The notes under the pieces are model-generated. The model saw only the letters and a program-made list of their open reading frames with translations, had not been told where the DNA came from and did no database searches. This document shows, one piece after another, positions 10,642 to 23,839 of a DNA stretch of 64,000 nucleotides. Position 1 is the first letter of the stretch. Every line of letters begins with the position of its first letter. The translations under genes and the position numbers were made by a program. This stretch comes from Myxocyprinus asiaticus (taxonomy: Eukaryota; Chordata; Actinopteri; Cypriniformes; Catostomidae), in contig NC_059356.1 in assembly GCF_019703515.2 (NCBI RefSeq), positions 27,833,914 through 27,897,913 of the forward strand. The letters are read 5' to 3'.

Positions 10642-11346
10642 GTAGCCAAGCATAAATAATAGTTCAAAGGTATTAAATAAAAATCTATTTAAAAGTGATG
10701 AAGGCATGTTTCCCACAGTTTTTCACTAAATTAACACAAGGGAGAGTCAAATGTAATCATTTTCATTAATTTGCACATTTATACTTATACTTAACATACA
10801 ATCATATATGGACGTTTAATAAAATTCTTATTTACCTTCATATATTTTTACTAAAACATTGTTCGTGAATGAACAAGGTGTGCAAAAAAAAAAAGTTTAT
10901 TATAATATAATACTGAATTATTATTATTATCAGGATAAGATTTTTTACCCTATTTACTTCACCCTAAACTGGGGTTTTTATTTTGACACTGCAAGTGCAG
11001 TCGTGTTTATTTCACCTTCACCAGGAGCTTTTATTATGAAACAGGAAATGCAATGTTTGTTTGACAGTTATGAGTTTCGCATCTTGTGAACTGCTGTTAA
11101 ACTCTCCTTTACTGTTTCGCGTTTGTAGATTTGTATAATAACTTTATAGCGGTTACTAATGTTTGGGATTGCACGAAGTACTTCACAATGCAGGTGTACT
11201 GCGCTAAAACTTTCAATAAAAAGTTCAATAAATGCATGATGCTTCCAAAGTCAATGAGTAATCGTGTTAAACAATCGTGATCTCAATATTGACCAAAATA
11301 ATCATCATTATGATTTTTGCCATAATCGAGCAGCCCTACGATAGAT

Positions 11347-13464
11347 GAAAACATCAAACCAATGACCACATTGATGAATCTATCAAGACATGACAACAGC
11401 AAACCCACAGCCTTTGTGGGAGGCTATGAGCCAGAGCAAAGCGCTGTTTCTCTTTTCACATGTGAAGAGCTGTTGCTGCACTTTTTAATTCCCAAACTAC
11501 TTAAAAACCAAATAAGAGCAAGTGAAGATCTTCACATTTTCTTCTGAAATTTGTTAGTTTCATGAGACCACAATAGCCACCATTGCACTAGTGCTCTTAT
11601 CGTCTTAATGGTCTTAAAGGCTTTCTTTCAATAAAGATGTTCTTATCAATAAAGTCATGGACTTTAGCACTTAGACTGGACTCTGACTGAGTACTTACAA
11701 ACAGTTGGACAATGCTCCATCAACATCACCACCAGACAGAGCCTGATCTATAATCTGGGAAATCTGGTTCCCTGGGCAGGGCAAGAGTCTCCAGTCTATA
11801 TTCCCACTGTAATACTCACCTTCGCGCAATGATAGTGTGTGTCTGAGTGAAGGATTGATGTTCCTAGAGGACGGAAAGGAGGCGGAGAGACTGAAGAAGG
11901 CCTCTCTATTTGTGCTCATGGACGCAGTGGGGGGAAGTTTCAATTTTTCATGGCACAGCTTGCTGCCCCACTTTCCAGAGTTTAAAAAATATACAGCTCG
12001 GGTTAAAATGATGAGATTAGTCACGGCCTCTGAATTCTCAGGTTTTCTACACACTAACGGAGCTCCTCAAAACGAAACGCGATCTGGCTTTGATTAGCTG
12101 TTTCATACTAAATGTTTTTAAGCACTGATGAGTTATAGATCCTAGATAGAGACAGCCAATTACTCAAATATTTATTTTGTCAACATTAAAAGAAATAATT
12201 CAGTCCTGATGTAAAATGAGAAAAAACTGTGCTGACTGTGAATCAGTTGTGCAAGTGAAATGTTCCTAAAGTTTCTACAACCTATTATGGTACTTTTTAG
12301 ATACTATTGTCTCTAACATGACCTGAATAAGTAAACTAAATTAAGTTATTAACTTTAATTAACCTTGGAGCAAAGGTAGGTGCCCTTACTGATGTTATAT
12401 ATGTTAAATTGAGAATGAGAGCTGACACTGACACATAGTTACATTGACACAAAGTTTTATCCACAGCATGCACTTCTTAAGATTTATTTCAATTTTGAGG
12501 TGTTTAATCTCTGGGTACCTTGTTTCGCTATAATAAGTGCTCCGGCATTAACATTTTACTGTGTTTTTAGATACTTTCTATAAAATTAATTTGATAACAA
12601 TCCACACACATAGACTTGAATTATAAAAGAGCAAAAGCTTTGATAATATAGCGGACTGCAACAGTTGCTAAGGTAGGATTGGTCAGTAATGCTTGTAAAA
12701 CGAGGCTTAGCGAATGACTTGTAATAGTTATATTGAATGAAAACAGAGACAACAGACAGAACATTTCAAGTAAATTATTTGTTAAGTTTGGATTCTCTTT
12801 ATTTTGCCTGTAGCACCTGGTTGTTTAGTGTCTTTTCTAAGATATCATTTCCTCACAGCTCAGAGAGTCTCAAGAACAGAAAGTACTGCCATTGAGCTCA
12901 GAAATGCTGTCCAGAATTCAAGCGTGCACACAGTAGCACACTGCCTCTGAGGCCAGTCTCCAGAGGCCATTTCTGGGCAGAGAATCAATCTGCATGTTGT
13001 GGAGTCTTGGTTGTTGGTCGATAGCAGCCTATTAAAGAGATGTACCTGATCAGGCTGGGGTGCCACTAAGTGCGGTCACTGGCTTGAGCTGCACTATCTT
13101 CTGGTATGCACTGTAGAAGAAAGTGTGTGCATGTGTGTTTGGTGAAATGTGCTTTCTCTTGTTTAAGTACAATTTAGGAGAAAATAATTAGGGCTATATT
13201 CACAATGTATTTGTGATGATTGCTGCGATACAAAATTAAACACCATTGTGAAAGTTGCAGTGATTTAAATATGCTTTTTATTGGCCATTAAGTTTCGGTA
13301 ATAGGACTGGTAAAAAATAGTGATTTTCCAACGCATCATTATCTTCATTTGAAGGATCTCAATACCGATTCTAATATCCCAAGAATGATCTTTTACTCTC
13401 TGCGCAACCCTCTTTCACAATGAGAGTAAATTGCTCGCAAATTCAATTTTTTATTATTTTTTTA
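11347..13464. other. Unassigned intron-like DNA
   Basis: About 2.1 kb of AT-rich DNA. A moderately GC-rich block at 11690-12090 has ORFs on both strands (86 codons plus, 119 codons minus) but no domain or splice context that I can support. Another less AT-rich block at 12840-13110 also lacks a recognisable product. Either could be conserved non-coding or decayed transposon DNA. Confidence 0.4.
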
Positions 13465-13582
13465 TAATTATCTCTGTCTTGTTGCTGTTTTGTATTGTTG
13501 TGCACTGGAAGCTTTTGTCACCAAGACAAATTCCTTGTATGTGTAAGCATACTTGGCAATAAAGCTGATTCTGATTCTGATC
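13465..13582 (+). repeat. LINE 3'-end fragment with (GATTCT)n-type tail
   Basis: The sequence caccaagacaaattccttgt, then ggcaataaagctgattctga with a short ctgatt repeat tail, matches the conserved 3' end of L2/CR1-group LINEs or their SINE partners in vertebrates, from memory of the family. It is a severely 5'-truncated insertion on the plus strand. Confidence 0.6.
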
Positions 13583-13834
13583 CTGTGATTAGCCACTGGC
13601 TGATAATATTCAGAATTTACTCACCAGTGATTGTGTAGTATAGTGGGGAAGGATTCAGCAGAGAGATCTCTTCACTGTGTGTTGAGAGAAAAAGTTTGGT
13701 CTGACTCATTCTGTGTGTGTCCAAATCCATTTGTCATTGAATAATATCACTTTTAGTACCCTTTCTGTTCTAAATAATGAGTTAAAGTCTTTTGAGTGTC
13801 TCTTGTTAACATGCGCTCATTTACAGACACTCTG
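13583..13834. other. Unassigned intron-like DNA
   Basis: Short unassigned stretch between two repeats; nothing supportable seen. Confidence 0.4.
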
Positions 13835-14161
13835 GTAACACTTTACAATATGGTTCTATTTTTTTAACATTAATTAACAACTTTAGTTAACATGAACTAA
13901 CAATGAACAATATTTTTTACAGCATTTATTAATCTTAGTTCATGTTAATTTCACCATATACTAATACATTTTTTAAATCAAAAGTTGAATAAGTTAATGC
14001 ACTATGAACTAACATGAACCAACAATTAACAATTGTATTTTTATTAACTAACATTAACAAAGATGAATAAATGCTGTAACAAATATATTGTTAATTGTTT
14101 ATTCATGATAACTAATGCATTTTCTAATGTTAACAAATTAAACCATATTGTAAAGTGTTAC
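13835..14161. mobile_element. Palindromic-end MITE (GTAACACTTTACAATA ends)
   Basis: The ends GTAACACTTTACAATATGGT (13835) and ACCATATTGTAAAGTGTTAC (to 14161) are perfect 20-bp inverted repeats. The body is built of TTAAC/GTTAA-rich sequence that is itself partly palindromic (repeated ttaacatgaactaacaatga forms). It encodes nothing. A repeat with these ends is widespread in fish. The superfamily and target duplication are not clear from this copy. Confidence 0.75.
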
Positions 14162-15377
14162 ACACACTTTTTTTAAAGAAAGTACCGGTTTTTAGAACGT
14201 GTTCTAAAAATCAGTGTTAATACTTTTAAATAGTACAAATTATGCAATTAAACAATAAACATGTAACAAAATATAATGTATGCAGTATAATATAATATCA
14301 TATTTATTGATTGAATACATACATTGTGACCATAATGATCGGAATCGAATCAAATTGAGAGCTTGTAAATCAAATCGAATCTGGAAATCTGTATCTATAC
14401 CCAGCACTTTTCAGTACCAAATATGGCATTATAATTAGTAACTTTGACTAATTTCCGTGAATCATTTCAAACTGTCTGTTTCAATTGAATTGATTAAAAA
14501 CTCTGATTCAAGATTAGTTTACATCATCACTCAAGAACGTCAACAGAATTCTCAGCGTGGCATTCTATATTTGGCCTAAATTCAAATGTTTTTGGTAAAA
14601 TATATATTGATGCATAGGAATGAAAATTATTAAATGTAGTTTTTACTTGTGTTTTTTAGTGGAAAACATGCCTTTATTATTTTAATTAGACTTTAAATTA
14701 TGTTTTATATCTCATATCTGTTTGGAATCTGCTTGGTAATAGTTATGAATGTTTGTTTTTTTTTCTCTTATTGAAAATGTTATACACTTTTCAGTTATTT
14801 CGGAGCAAATGCATATTTGAGATTATAGATACATATAGGGATATTTTCAATAAGAGTGTATATCATCAAAAGCTGAAAAATATTTTTTTGCTACAGTATA
14901 TTGCCCTAGAAACCAATACAGCTACTAACAGAACTTTTACAGTTCTTAGAATTTTAAATTGTCCACTGGTTCACTATACTGATATGTATGGATAGTTATC
15001 CACTAGTCACGGTACCAAAATTTCTGTAGTCAGCACCAATACCACTGAAATTTCATGGTTCTCTACCAATTTCGATACCACAGCAAAAATGTGCTAATAT
15101 GATAATGTGCTACTGAACACACCAGTTTAGTTATTTTTAATTATTTAATAATTATTTTAATAATTATAGTTTAATAATTATTATTATTTTCCAGAACCCC
15201 ACGTTTTAAAGTTGAATTTAATTTCATCATCAAAATGGTGTCTAATCAATTAAAACTTTTAATAAGTGAAAATGGAACATTTCAACATCTCATTGCATTT
15301 TTTTTTCATTTCATTGTACTTTTATTCAACAGCAGTCTTGCTTGTGAAATGTTACTTGATTATTTGTATTATTATTA

Positions 15378-15414
<37 letters not shown>

Positions 15415-18112
15415 AGTGAATATTACATTTTACTATACAGTTGTTATATACTGTATTTCTGTCACAATTTCTTAAATTTCAGGCATCTAGCTTTTATTTT
15501 GAATCGTGCTTTTATTACGACGATTGTTTTTTGCCGGAAGCTTCACTTTTCCTTATAAACAGTTCGCAAAGGCCCAGTGTGATCATTGAAGACTTTTATG
15601 TCCCGTCTGAAATCTCATCTGTTTACGCTGACATTTGAGTCTGACAAATGAAATGTAGGACACAGTTTTGAAGTATTTGTATTTTAGATTACTGGTGTTT
15701 GTGTATGTGGTAATTTTGAAATGTTATGTTGAGATGAGATTAAAGCGCAAATGCTGTGATTTAATTATATAAATATATAGTTTACATGTACTGCGTGATT
15801 CACAGTAGATTAGTGCTCTGCTCTGTCATCTGATACAATGCGAATGATTCTCAATGTCTGTGGAGTTTCCAGTGTTTGAGCGGTCAGATTTATACATTCA
15901 AAGTACACAGCTCATCCATGCTAAGATTGCAGCCGTTAGCAGTTTAATTTTAGAATTTTTAGTGCTCTAAAGGTGGATTGTTGAAGATTCAGGTGTGTCC
16001 ACAAGGAGTTCATGATAGAAGAGAAGGTTTTGGTGGAACACAAAGGTGTGTTGACCCGAGCTGGTTAGGCAGCACCCTCTCACCCTCCTCTGAGAACAAC
16101 ATATCTAATGTAAACAACTGGATTTAATGTTAAAGTGTGTTATTGTTGTGCCACTAAAGGCACCAAATTTAAGTGCAATAAAGACTGTTTCTGTTTCTAT
16201 TGTCAGACAAACAGATAGTCCTGTCCCAGACTCTCACCATTGGTTTTGTTTGATTAGTTCGGTTAGGTTAGCATTAGTTAGTGTTTACAGTCTTTGTGGG
16301 AAATCTACCAACAAATGTCTAAGAGCTGTTTCTGTGCATTAAACTGCAACAGGATAAAATATTTTACCATAGAACAGGCCCTGTAATTGTAATAATTTCT
16401 GCATTTTCCATGTTCATAATGCAGGTAATTCCCTCACACATTTTTTACTTTAACATGTAGTTGAGAGTTAGTAAATGAATCCACACAGATGAACAAATCA
16501 AATAAATAATTTTGTCTTTCTATCATACTGCAAGTCCAGTGAGTAAACCTGTTATAGTAATACGAGTAATTATCCCGCCTCCAAAGTGCATAAATCCCCC
16601 CAAATGATGCATCTAAGTGGGGACTCCACCCCCCCCCCCCCCCTCCCATTTCAAGCCCTTATAGAAAATACACAGCACACCTTTAAGGTTTTGCTCATGA
16701 TATTGATTTTGTGTTACCTTGCTGGGCATACTCCATGATCCATGCACATTATTGTCAAACCTTGTGATGTGATGCTTCATTTCAGCTTTCAAGTGCATTA
16801 TTGCCATTACGCAGTAAGATCAGAGAACAGCTTTCGTCCAACAACAGACAATTAAAGGAAAATCTCTAACCTGACAATAGTAACTAGTAATACGTAACTA
16901 TTGCAAATTCCAAAAGTAGGACGGTCTGATCTTATCAGCATTCAAAGCAGCTACAAGATGCACCACATTTCAAACCGGATATTTACATTCATGCTACCCT
17001 TGTGCATTGTCCTACGATACATGCAGCATGACTTTATTTTTGGGAATTGCATTTTCTGATGTGTTCTCGCATTATGTATGACTGTACTGTATTGGCCGAC
17101 ATCACTTACTCCCTCTTTGCGAAGATGAACAACACCTTGCCTGACCCGTCCCTTTCAAAACAACTATTCAATCTTATGCCTCATTTCCAAATCCGCCTCC
17201 TTTCCTAATACATCTTACCGCTGTGATCACTGGTGTGAGGGTTCAGACAATAGCATGACGCAGGCTGATCCTTAATCAGCCCCTGAGCTCACAGCAGTGC
17301 CGGCTGTTTTTTGTTGTTGTTGTTGTTGTTGTTGTTGTTTTTTAAGATTGGGGAAGCTTAGAAGTCAATTATCAATGGCTGTACTCTGATCTACTTATTT
17401 TTAATGTATTTATTTATTTTTAATTTTGGTGTCTGCAATGTTGATCCTAAAAGCTGCTTCTCAAACTAATACTAACCAGTGAGTTTACTTAATGAAAAGC
17501 CCTATGTTCAATTAACAATTAGATGCTTCTTATAATGTAAATAGCACTCATAATGCACTCATAGACTCCCAGTGAAGCATGTGTCTGGGTGGGACCCAAA
17601 ATGACGTGTTTCAAGCCTGCTGTACAATGAACATTGATCTTTGCGTCATTATAATTAATGGTATGGGAATGTGTCATAGACTTATATAGCATGGTTTCAA
17701 TGAGTCCTACGCACATAATCATGTAGATTAAGTAGATCACATTAATTGAACAAATAATGTGATTGAGTCATGTGATATTTTGCCCTTTCAGTTCACCCAA
17801 AAAGTAAAAATTCCATCATTAATAACTGACGTCATCACAAGACAATCAAGACCATTGAGGTTTGATGTTTTAGACGTCCGGCCTGCACCACAGTTGGCAA
17901 ATTTGATGTCTGCTGCAAAAGGGGGTCGAACAATAATATGATTCAAAAGTGAACAACAGCTTAAATTTCAGTCCATTACACAAAGTGATCATATGACTTC
18001 AGATTACTTGGAATATAGTGCACAAGATTTGTAGACTTCCTTTACTGTGGATTTATGTTTTTTTTTTGTTTTGTTTTTTTCAAGCTGGTCAGCCCTGAGT
18101 CACCATTCAATT
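14162..18112. other. Unassigned AT-rich intron-like DNA with microsatellites
   Basis: Nearly 4 kb with no supportable gene. It holds an (ATT/TAT)n microsatellite at about 15366-15413, a (C)15 run at 16629-16643, a (GTT)n run near 17308-17340, and AT-rich palindromic stretches near 15125-15190. ORFs over these tracts are simple-sequence translations. Confidence 0.5.
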
Positions 18113-18715
18113 TTAAGGAATGGTCTGGGTTCAATACAAGTTAAGCTCAATTGACAGCATTTGTGGCATAATGTTGATTACCACAAAAACAATTTCGACA
18201 AAATCGTCACTCATTTATTTGAAAAGAAGCAAAAAACGCTGTTACAGTGAGGCACTTTTACAATGGAAGTGAATGGGGCCAGTCAATAAACAATAAAATA
18301 CACACTGTTTTAAAAGTATTGCCACAAATCATTAAAATTACACTGTATTTGTTGACGTGATTTTACTGTGGAAATTTTTTTGGGATTTACTGGCATTTAC
18401 GAAATTACAGGGTTTACCAGTGTTACATCACCATGACAACAATGGTATAATATTGGTTAGAATATTGTACAGAAAAGGTTAGTAAACTATTTTATAACAT
18501 TAAAATAATGTTGGATAATGTTTATGTTTAAAACTGTGGCTATACTTTATTTTTTTTGCGTGTGTGTATTTTAATGTTTATGGATTGGACCCATGAACTT
18601 CCATTTGTTTTAATAAACGAGAGACAAGTCTTAATTATTTTCTGTGGTAATCAATATTATTCTGCAAATGCTGTTGATTGATCTTAACTTGTATTAAAAC
18701 CAGAACATTCCTTTA
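18113..18715. mobile_element. MITE with long inverted ends, copy 1
   Basis: The left end (ttaaggaatggtctgggttc, followed by aatacaagttaagctcaatt) and the right end (complement of ttaaaggaatgttctggttt, followed by taatacaagttaagatcaat) form an inverted repeat extending about 55 bp. TTAA is present at both extremities. Inner motifs such as gtggcataatgttgattacc and gaggcacttttacaatggaa recur at 33480-33955 and 34851-35300, showing a family. No coding capacity. Superfamily not assigned, although the TTAA ends allow a piggyBac link. Confidence 0.65.
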
Positions 18716-20664
18716 ATTAATTGCCAAAAAGCTGTGTTAAGATTTTCAAGATTTTTTCTTTTTTTTTCACTGAAAAAAGCCAGAAAGAGTTTGAAGTGAC
18801 GTGAGGGTGAGTAAATAATGACATAATTGTCTTTTTCAGATGAAATATCCCTTTAAAGCAATCTGCACTGGTCCACAGGGGAAGCGTGTGGCCATTCAGT
18901 GCAGTGGCACATACTTCAGCAAATTCAGCCCTCTCTCAATCTCAGGGGACCCAAAGACGGTTTGGTTTTTATTAGTCGATTCCCATCATTCGTCAGCTCC
19001 CAAGGATGGAGTGTTCTGAGTGCAGGGGCTTCCCTCCAGGGATCGCCTGTTCCCATGATTCATCCCCTCTCTCTGCTCATCTTCACTAAAGCCAGCACCA
19101 TGTCACGTTTAGTCACCCTCTTCATCCCTGCTGGCCTGACTGCTGTTACTCACAGCTTATTTTAGGCCACAGTTAAGGCTGCCACGAAAAGTGCGACTTG
19201 GCCTGTACACACAGCCGAAACAAGCGTTGCTCCCTGTCTTCAGATCTGTCTGACCAGCTGGAGTGGAAATTAGGGAATATTTTTATCTAGATTGTCTCTC
19301 CCCCTCCCCCTTGCTTTCTTGCCCTACATTTTGGTGGCATGATTTGTTTCATTTAGTTTTAATTTCTAGGCAGGATCTGTTTGCTGACCAATGGAAAATG
19401 GGGGAACCTTTTTGCAAACAGTCATTGATTTTGCAATTCCATTTGGTGACCTTTAAAGGAGGTCACTAGTACTTTCTCCTATCCCAGTTTAATATAGGCT
19501 ATCAGCGGATGTAGAAGGTCATCCAGATATATTTCGTCTACTATTATATCAATACTGAAGATTCTGACATCCAGCTCATTTGACACACTGCTTTTTGCAT
19601 GCTATATAGTAGTGAAATATGCATATTTGGTCATGGGGAGTGACTCTCGAGCTTTCATTGCTGTTTGTTTGAGCAGCCAGACATGTCAACTTCTGACTTG
19701 ACCAATGGTGTGACTTTCAAGATGAACGACATGTTTTTCCTAACAAAGTAATTATTTTTGCCATTCCATATGGTGATACCAGTAGCACAGAATTTACACA
19801 CTTCACCTTTAAGGTGGTCTAATTGTCTGGCTGACAGATAAACTCTTTGTCTGGAGATAGTTTGGCAGGCTGTTTTTCTGTTACGCTGTGTGGATTGGTC
19901 CATTTCTCTCTCCTGTGTGCCATTTAGTGAAGGAGCCCATCTGCTTGGGATTTCTAGATTGCTATTCTGGACAGGTGTTGACACAAAGAACGCACACAAC
20001 TGAAACTCACCCCGCTGAAAGATATACACACTTACTCAAGTGACATTTGTATTGCCAATCTTCTACATATCTGTTTATGTCTCTCTTTATTTATCTCTAT
20101 CTCTCTCTCTCTCTCCATCCCTCTCCCTCCCTCTCTCTCTCTCCCACTCTTTTATGCATATAGACATACACTGGGGGGTCTTGAATATAGTGTATCTCAT
20201 TTAGACCCCCACTATAGAAGACTGTTTTGCAGAGTTCAGCGGGGTAGAGGTGCTTCATCTTGTGTCACTGGAGGGTGGTCCTATTTAGATAGGCCAGGAT
20301 GAGGGGGGATATGGTTGACCTTTAGACTTTACAGGGTCATCATCCATTAGGAATTGACGGTTGAATGTCACTGGTCATCCTGCTATGACAATTTATCTTT
20401 TAGATAATTTTTTCCCCCCTGTCTGTCTGACTGATCCTGTCAAGCTAAATCCACTCCTCCAAAAAAAGTAATAGGTGATGCCCTCATTCCAGTGGCTTCA
20501 TCTTTTACTCCAGAGTCTTTCAGATGGAAGCCCACTCAACTCTGTCGCCTCCTCCCTCTCTGTTTTTTTCTTTACCCAGCGCTTTCTTTCTCTCCTTCTC
20601 TATTTTTCAGCAGACAGCTATAAATTCCAAAGTGTTTGGTAACCTTTGGCATATTAGTTTTAAA
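18716..20664. other. Unassigned DNA with MITE ends and a (CT)n tract
   Basis: At 18794-18855 there is a solo MITE end (gtgagggtgagtaaataatg through gaaatatccctttaa). At 19738-19815 another solo end (cacagaatttacacacttca) matches the 595-776 family. A (CT)n microsatellite lies at about 20096-20150. No host exon is supportable. Confidence 0.5.
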
Positions 20665-20938
20665 TAAAGGTTCACCAAAAATGAACATTTAATCATTATT
20701 TACCTCATGCAATTCCATTTGCAACATATGCTGTTATTTTGTTAAATATATATATATATATCTTGTCAGCCTGGGACACTTTGAACTGAACTGTAGATTT
20801 AATGCAAGAGCTGCGTAAAGAGACTTCATAAAATTTCTCCTTTTGTGCTCAGAGTAACATAAGAGCATGCAGGTTTAGAACAACATAAGGGTGAATAAAT
20901 AATGGCAGAATTGTTATTTTTGGGTAAACTATTCCTTG
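20665..20938. mobile_element. Cyprinid-type MITE, full length
   Basis: The left end gttcaccaaaaatgaacatt with ttatttacctcatgcaattc and the right end agggtgaataaataatggca with ttttgggtaaactattcc are inverted counterparts. This is the very common repeat whose consensus begins near aatagttcacccaaaaatga. The interior carries a (TA)n run at about 20748-20760. Related fragments occur at 18794, 24595, 26841, 36175, 38271 and 48092. Confidence 0.7.
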
Positions 20939-21765
20939 AGCAGATAAATAGTTCCCACTGTTTTATCAGAATTTATGCCAGCACTTCTGAAAAACTTGGG
21001 TAAATCAGGGAAACGGCAGTCTACTGACTCTACTGGCTCCAAATCTGTTCTAATCTGTTTCCTTGCATAGTCATCTATGTAATGGCAGGAGTTGTTTTAT
21101 ATAATGGCAGGAGTGTGTAGCAGTTAATACCTGGAAAGCAATTTCTGTCCACACAACAACCCTATCCTCATGTAATCCTAAACATTTTTACAGATGTAAT
21201 TAAACAGCAGCGTTGGCCAGAAAGCAGATTATTTATGGATCTCTTCCCCCCACCCCCCACACACACAGAAAAGCATCATAAAAGTAGTCCGTACGACTTA
21301 TGCACTACCTTCCAAGTTTTTTCTTTTCTTTTTTGCATAACGGTTCTTTCTAAATTTCTAATTGTGTCATGAAATCAATAAGGTAGTGAATCTCACATAG
21401 CCCTTCAATAACATTTATGGGTTTATAATTTGCCCCTAAATCAAAAGAAAAAAGTAGAGAAAACTTAGAGAAAATTTATTCTGTTTTCAGACCATTAAGA
21501 TTTATTTGCACTGTGACCTTTTTATGTCAATTCTTATTACTGGAATATGAAAAAAATCTAATTCTCATTATCATAAAGTGAAAAAAATAATATACAAATT
21601 ATTATTAATATTCTGAAAACAAATTTCTTCTTCATTTTATGTCATAACTTTTCTGTTTATTGCCAGGTGTAAGAAAAAGAATCCCAGATTTTCCATACTT
21701 CTCATGCTTTTGGACCCCACTGTATTATTTTACCAGTTACTACCACTGATATATATATATATATA
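20939..21765. other. Unassigned intron-like DNA
   Basis: AT-rich stretch ending in a (TA)n tract (21750-21765) into which the P-like composite is inserted. No gene seen. Confidence 0.4.
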
Positions 21766-22860
21766 GAACTGGATTGCTCATGACGTCATATCAGTGAAGC
21801 CACTGTGCCGCCATATTGCTATGCCCAAACGTTCCAATGTCCCTATTGACTTAATAGGAAATCATCTAATTTCAGCGAGTAAACATTAGTCATTCAATCT
21901 GCGTGTACATCCCTACAACGCAAATGACCTACACATGTAATAAGTCGGCAATTTTTCCTGTTTTTTTAAAAGCCCGAGCAAGTAGTGTATCTATATCAAA
22001 CAGTATCCACCTCTATCAAACTTCATCGGTGAACAGATCAGTTGAATGTAAACAAGTTCACTGAAATTGAGGTAAGATACAAACAGACTTATTTATTGTG
22101 ATATTTGAAGTGTTTGTTCAGAGTTACTTATTTTATGTTTTTATCAAAAAGTGCCTTGTTCTTGCTGTCACTTGAATAAGAGCACACACTCTCTCTTCCT
22201 CTATCACACGTGCAGTGGGCACTGAGATTGAGGGAGACAAGCAAAGCAAAGGTGATTTAAATTAAACTGATACGGGTTCGACTGGAGGACAATGAATTAA
22301 ACTGACTACAGAGAGCAAATCTCGGGCATTTCAGGCGATTTAGAAATCCTGGTTTGAATTTTTTAAAGTCCCTATTTGGGAGTAAGGATGTATTGTCACC
22401 ACTGATCTTTATATATAACTGGATTGCTCATAGAATTCTAAACTGCCAGCAGTAGGTGAAGCCACCGGAAGTGCTCTGGCTGCCATCTTACTATTCCCTA
22501 CCGACAGAGGGCATTGACCGTCAAAAGACGAAACTCTCAATATGACCCGATGTGTGGCGTTTAACGGCGAAACAACGCGCAATAAAGGATGTGGCAAAAG
22601 TGCCCACAGGTTGTAATTTATACAGACTATGTACCTATTAAGCACAAATGAGTCGTTATCCCCATAGAGTGGGCATAACAATCATAATATTTAATAATCA
22701 ACAGTAAAAATGCAACATCAAAGTGTATAAATTACGCCTTTTTTAAAGAAAGGTATCCAATAGTGACATGTGCAGATTGTTACAGGATGCAACGTTTCTC
22801 TGCCTTCATAGTTTAAACCTGTTGATGCTCATTGACCCCACCCGTGTGTCTGACTTTACC

Positions 22861-23006
22861 TTGCTTAAATGAGTTCACATTTACTATATAGTGTGCTGTT
22901 CAAAATTGTTCATAATGTTGACACATTATACATTTGTATAATTTGTCAATATTATGAACTCTTTTTTTGACTAGACTATATAGTAAATGTGAACTCATTT
23001 AAGCAA
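22861..23006. repeat. Perfect 32-bp-arm hairpin MITE
   Basis: Positions 22861-22892 (ttgcttaaatgagttcacat through actatatagt) and 22975-23006 are perfect inverted copies, 32 bp each. A second inner pair (ttcataatgttgaca / tgtcaatattatgaa) lies in the loop. This makes a 146-bp cruciform-capable element inside the P-like composite. The perfect arms suggest a recent insertion or ongoing arm homogenisation. Confidence 0.8.
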
Positions 23007-23100
23007 AGTGACATAATAATATATTATATATATTTGTTCGATAACAGAAGCTTCCAAATACACACAAAAACTGACTATTAAACTGAACAATACAATAAAA

Positions 23101-23830
23101 ATTTGAAGATATGTGGGGACAAATCTGCTAATGGATTTAATAACAATCCCACAGCAAGGCAATTTAAGTCAGCTTTCAAAAGAATAGTAGCAAGACATGC
23201 CATCAGAGCAAGTGGCAAGTGTTCTCCATAGCACAGTGGTACTGGAGGCAACACCTTCTGATATGCTGGCATTTCAGGCAAAGTGACATTCAGCCTGAAA
23301 CAGAAGACAGAGAAAAAAACATCACTGTAAGTCTTCCCAGCTTGTCCATGTTCAAAGAGGCTGTGGTGGGATACATAGCAGGCTTTGTAGTTAAAACAAC
23401 TAGGAAGATTCAGTGCATTACCTGTTTATCAGTGTCCACTCAGTGTCGAGAGCTCTTCCCAAGATGAACACACTGATCGACATGAAGTTCCAAAGTGGAC
23501 TTATCAGACCGTCAGACAGTGTCCTGAAAGTCTGCAAGACAGCTGAGAAATGTATTCAACAGCACACACTCACTATCCCCACAAAGGTTCTGGAACTCCA
23601 TGGTGGTTCTGCATTCAAGGAACTTGAGGCACACATGTTCAACCTAGAACCATACAATAATCACATCTTCATACTCAAAGTGCATTGCAGGAAGCTGCAC
23701 TAACATCAGGCTCCACTTCATTGCCAAGGAAACATGTGCTGCATCACACTTCAAACGGCTTAGGAAAACTCTGGGCAAGCTTGTACTGCAAAAAAGAAAA
23801 AAAAGACTTAGACTAGTTGTGGCGTAAATG
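23101..23830 (+). pseudogene. P-element/THAP9-like transposase, C-terminal remnant
   Basis: Reading in shifting frames gives ANGFNNNPTARQFKSAFKR at about 23125-23180, then SMFKEAVVGYIAGFVVKTT and IQCITCLS (about 23345-23435), then FQSGLIRPSDSVLKVCKTAE (about 23487-23550), then RLHFIAKETCAASHFKRLRK at 23715-23770 before a stop after RLRLVVA. The order NNPTA..QF, YIAGFVV with a CxxC, GGL-xx-PSDSV and a basic C-terminus corresponds to the C-terminal half of P-element and THAP9 transposases as I know them. Several stops and frameshifts occur and the THAP DNA-binding domain and catalytic core are absent. It is dead. The family call is from motif recognition only. Confidence 0.6.
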
Positions 23831-23839
23831 GGCACTAAG

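Larger units (their letters stand above)
1697..11338. mobile_element. hAT-like DNA transposon shell with nested insertions
   Basis: The left terminus begins TAGGGCTTAACGATTAAT at 1697 and the right terminus ends ATCGAGCAGCCCTA at 11338. These are inverted, partly diverged versions of a TAGGGCTGCACGATTAAT-type end common in fish repeats. Immediately outside lie tgatagat (1689-1696) and cgatagat (11339-11346), an 8-bp duplication with one mismatch, as expected for the hAT superfamily. No hAT transposase is visible, so the original element was probably non-autonomous. Its present 9.6 kb comes from insertions: a second hAT-like element (2402-4350), a piggyBac-like MITE (5494-6022), another hAT-type end (6150) and a DIRS retrotransposon (6305-10641). 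The shell sequence itself is roughly 1697-2401 and 10642-11338. The hAT assignment rests on the ends and duplication only. Confidence 0.7.

Noticed and set aside
11695..12097. Overlapping ORFs of 119 (minus) and 86 (plus) codons
   Set aside because: Both strands are open over a slightly GC-richer block, with no recognisable domain. I could not choose a strand or find flanking splice sites.
15235..15558. Tyr/Ile-rich ORF
   Set aside because: It spans the (ATT/TAT)n microsatellite and AT-rich DNA. No domain or codon pattern supports a protein.
22540..22640. A THAP zinc-finger start (reading from atgacccgatgtgtggcgtt)
   Set aside because: The reading MTRCVAFNGETTRNKGCG has some resemblance to a THAP start, but the C2CH spacing and downstream motifs are not found before stops, so I do not call the domain.
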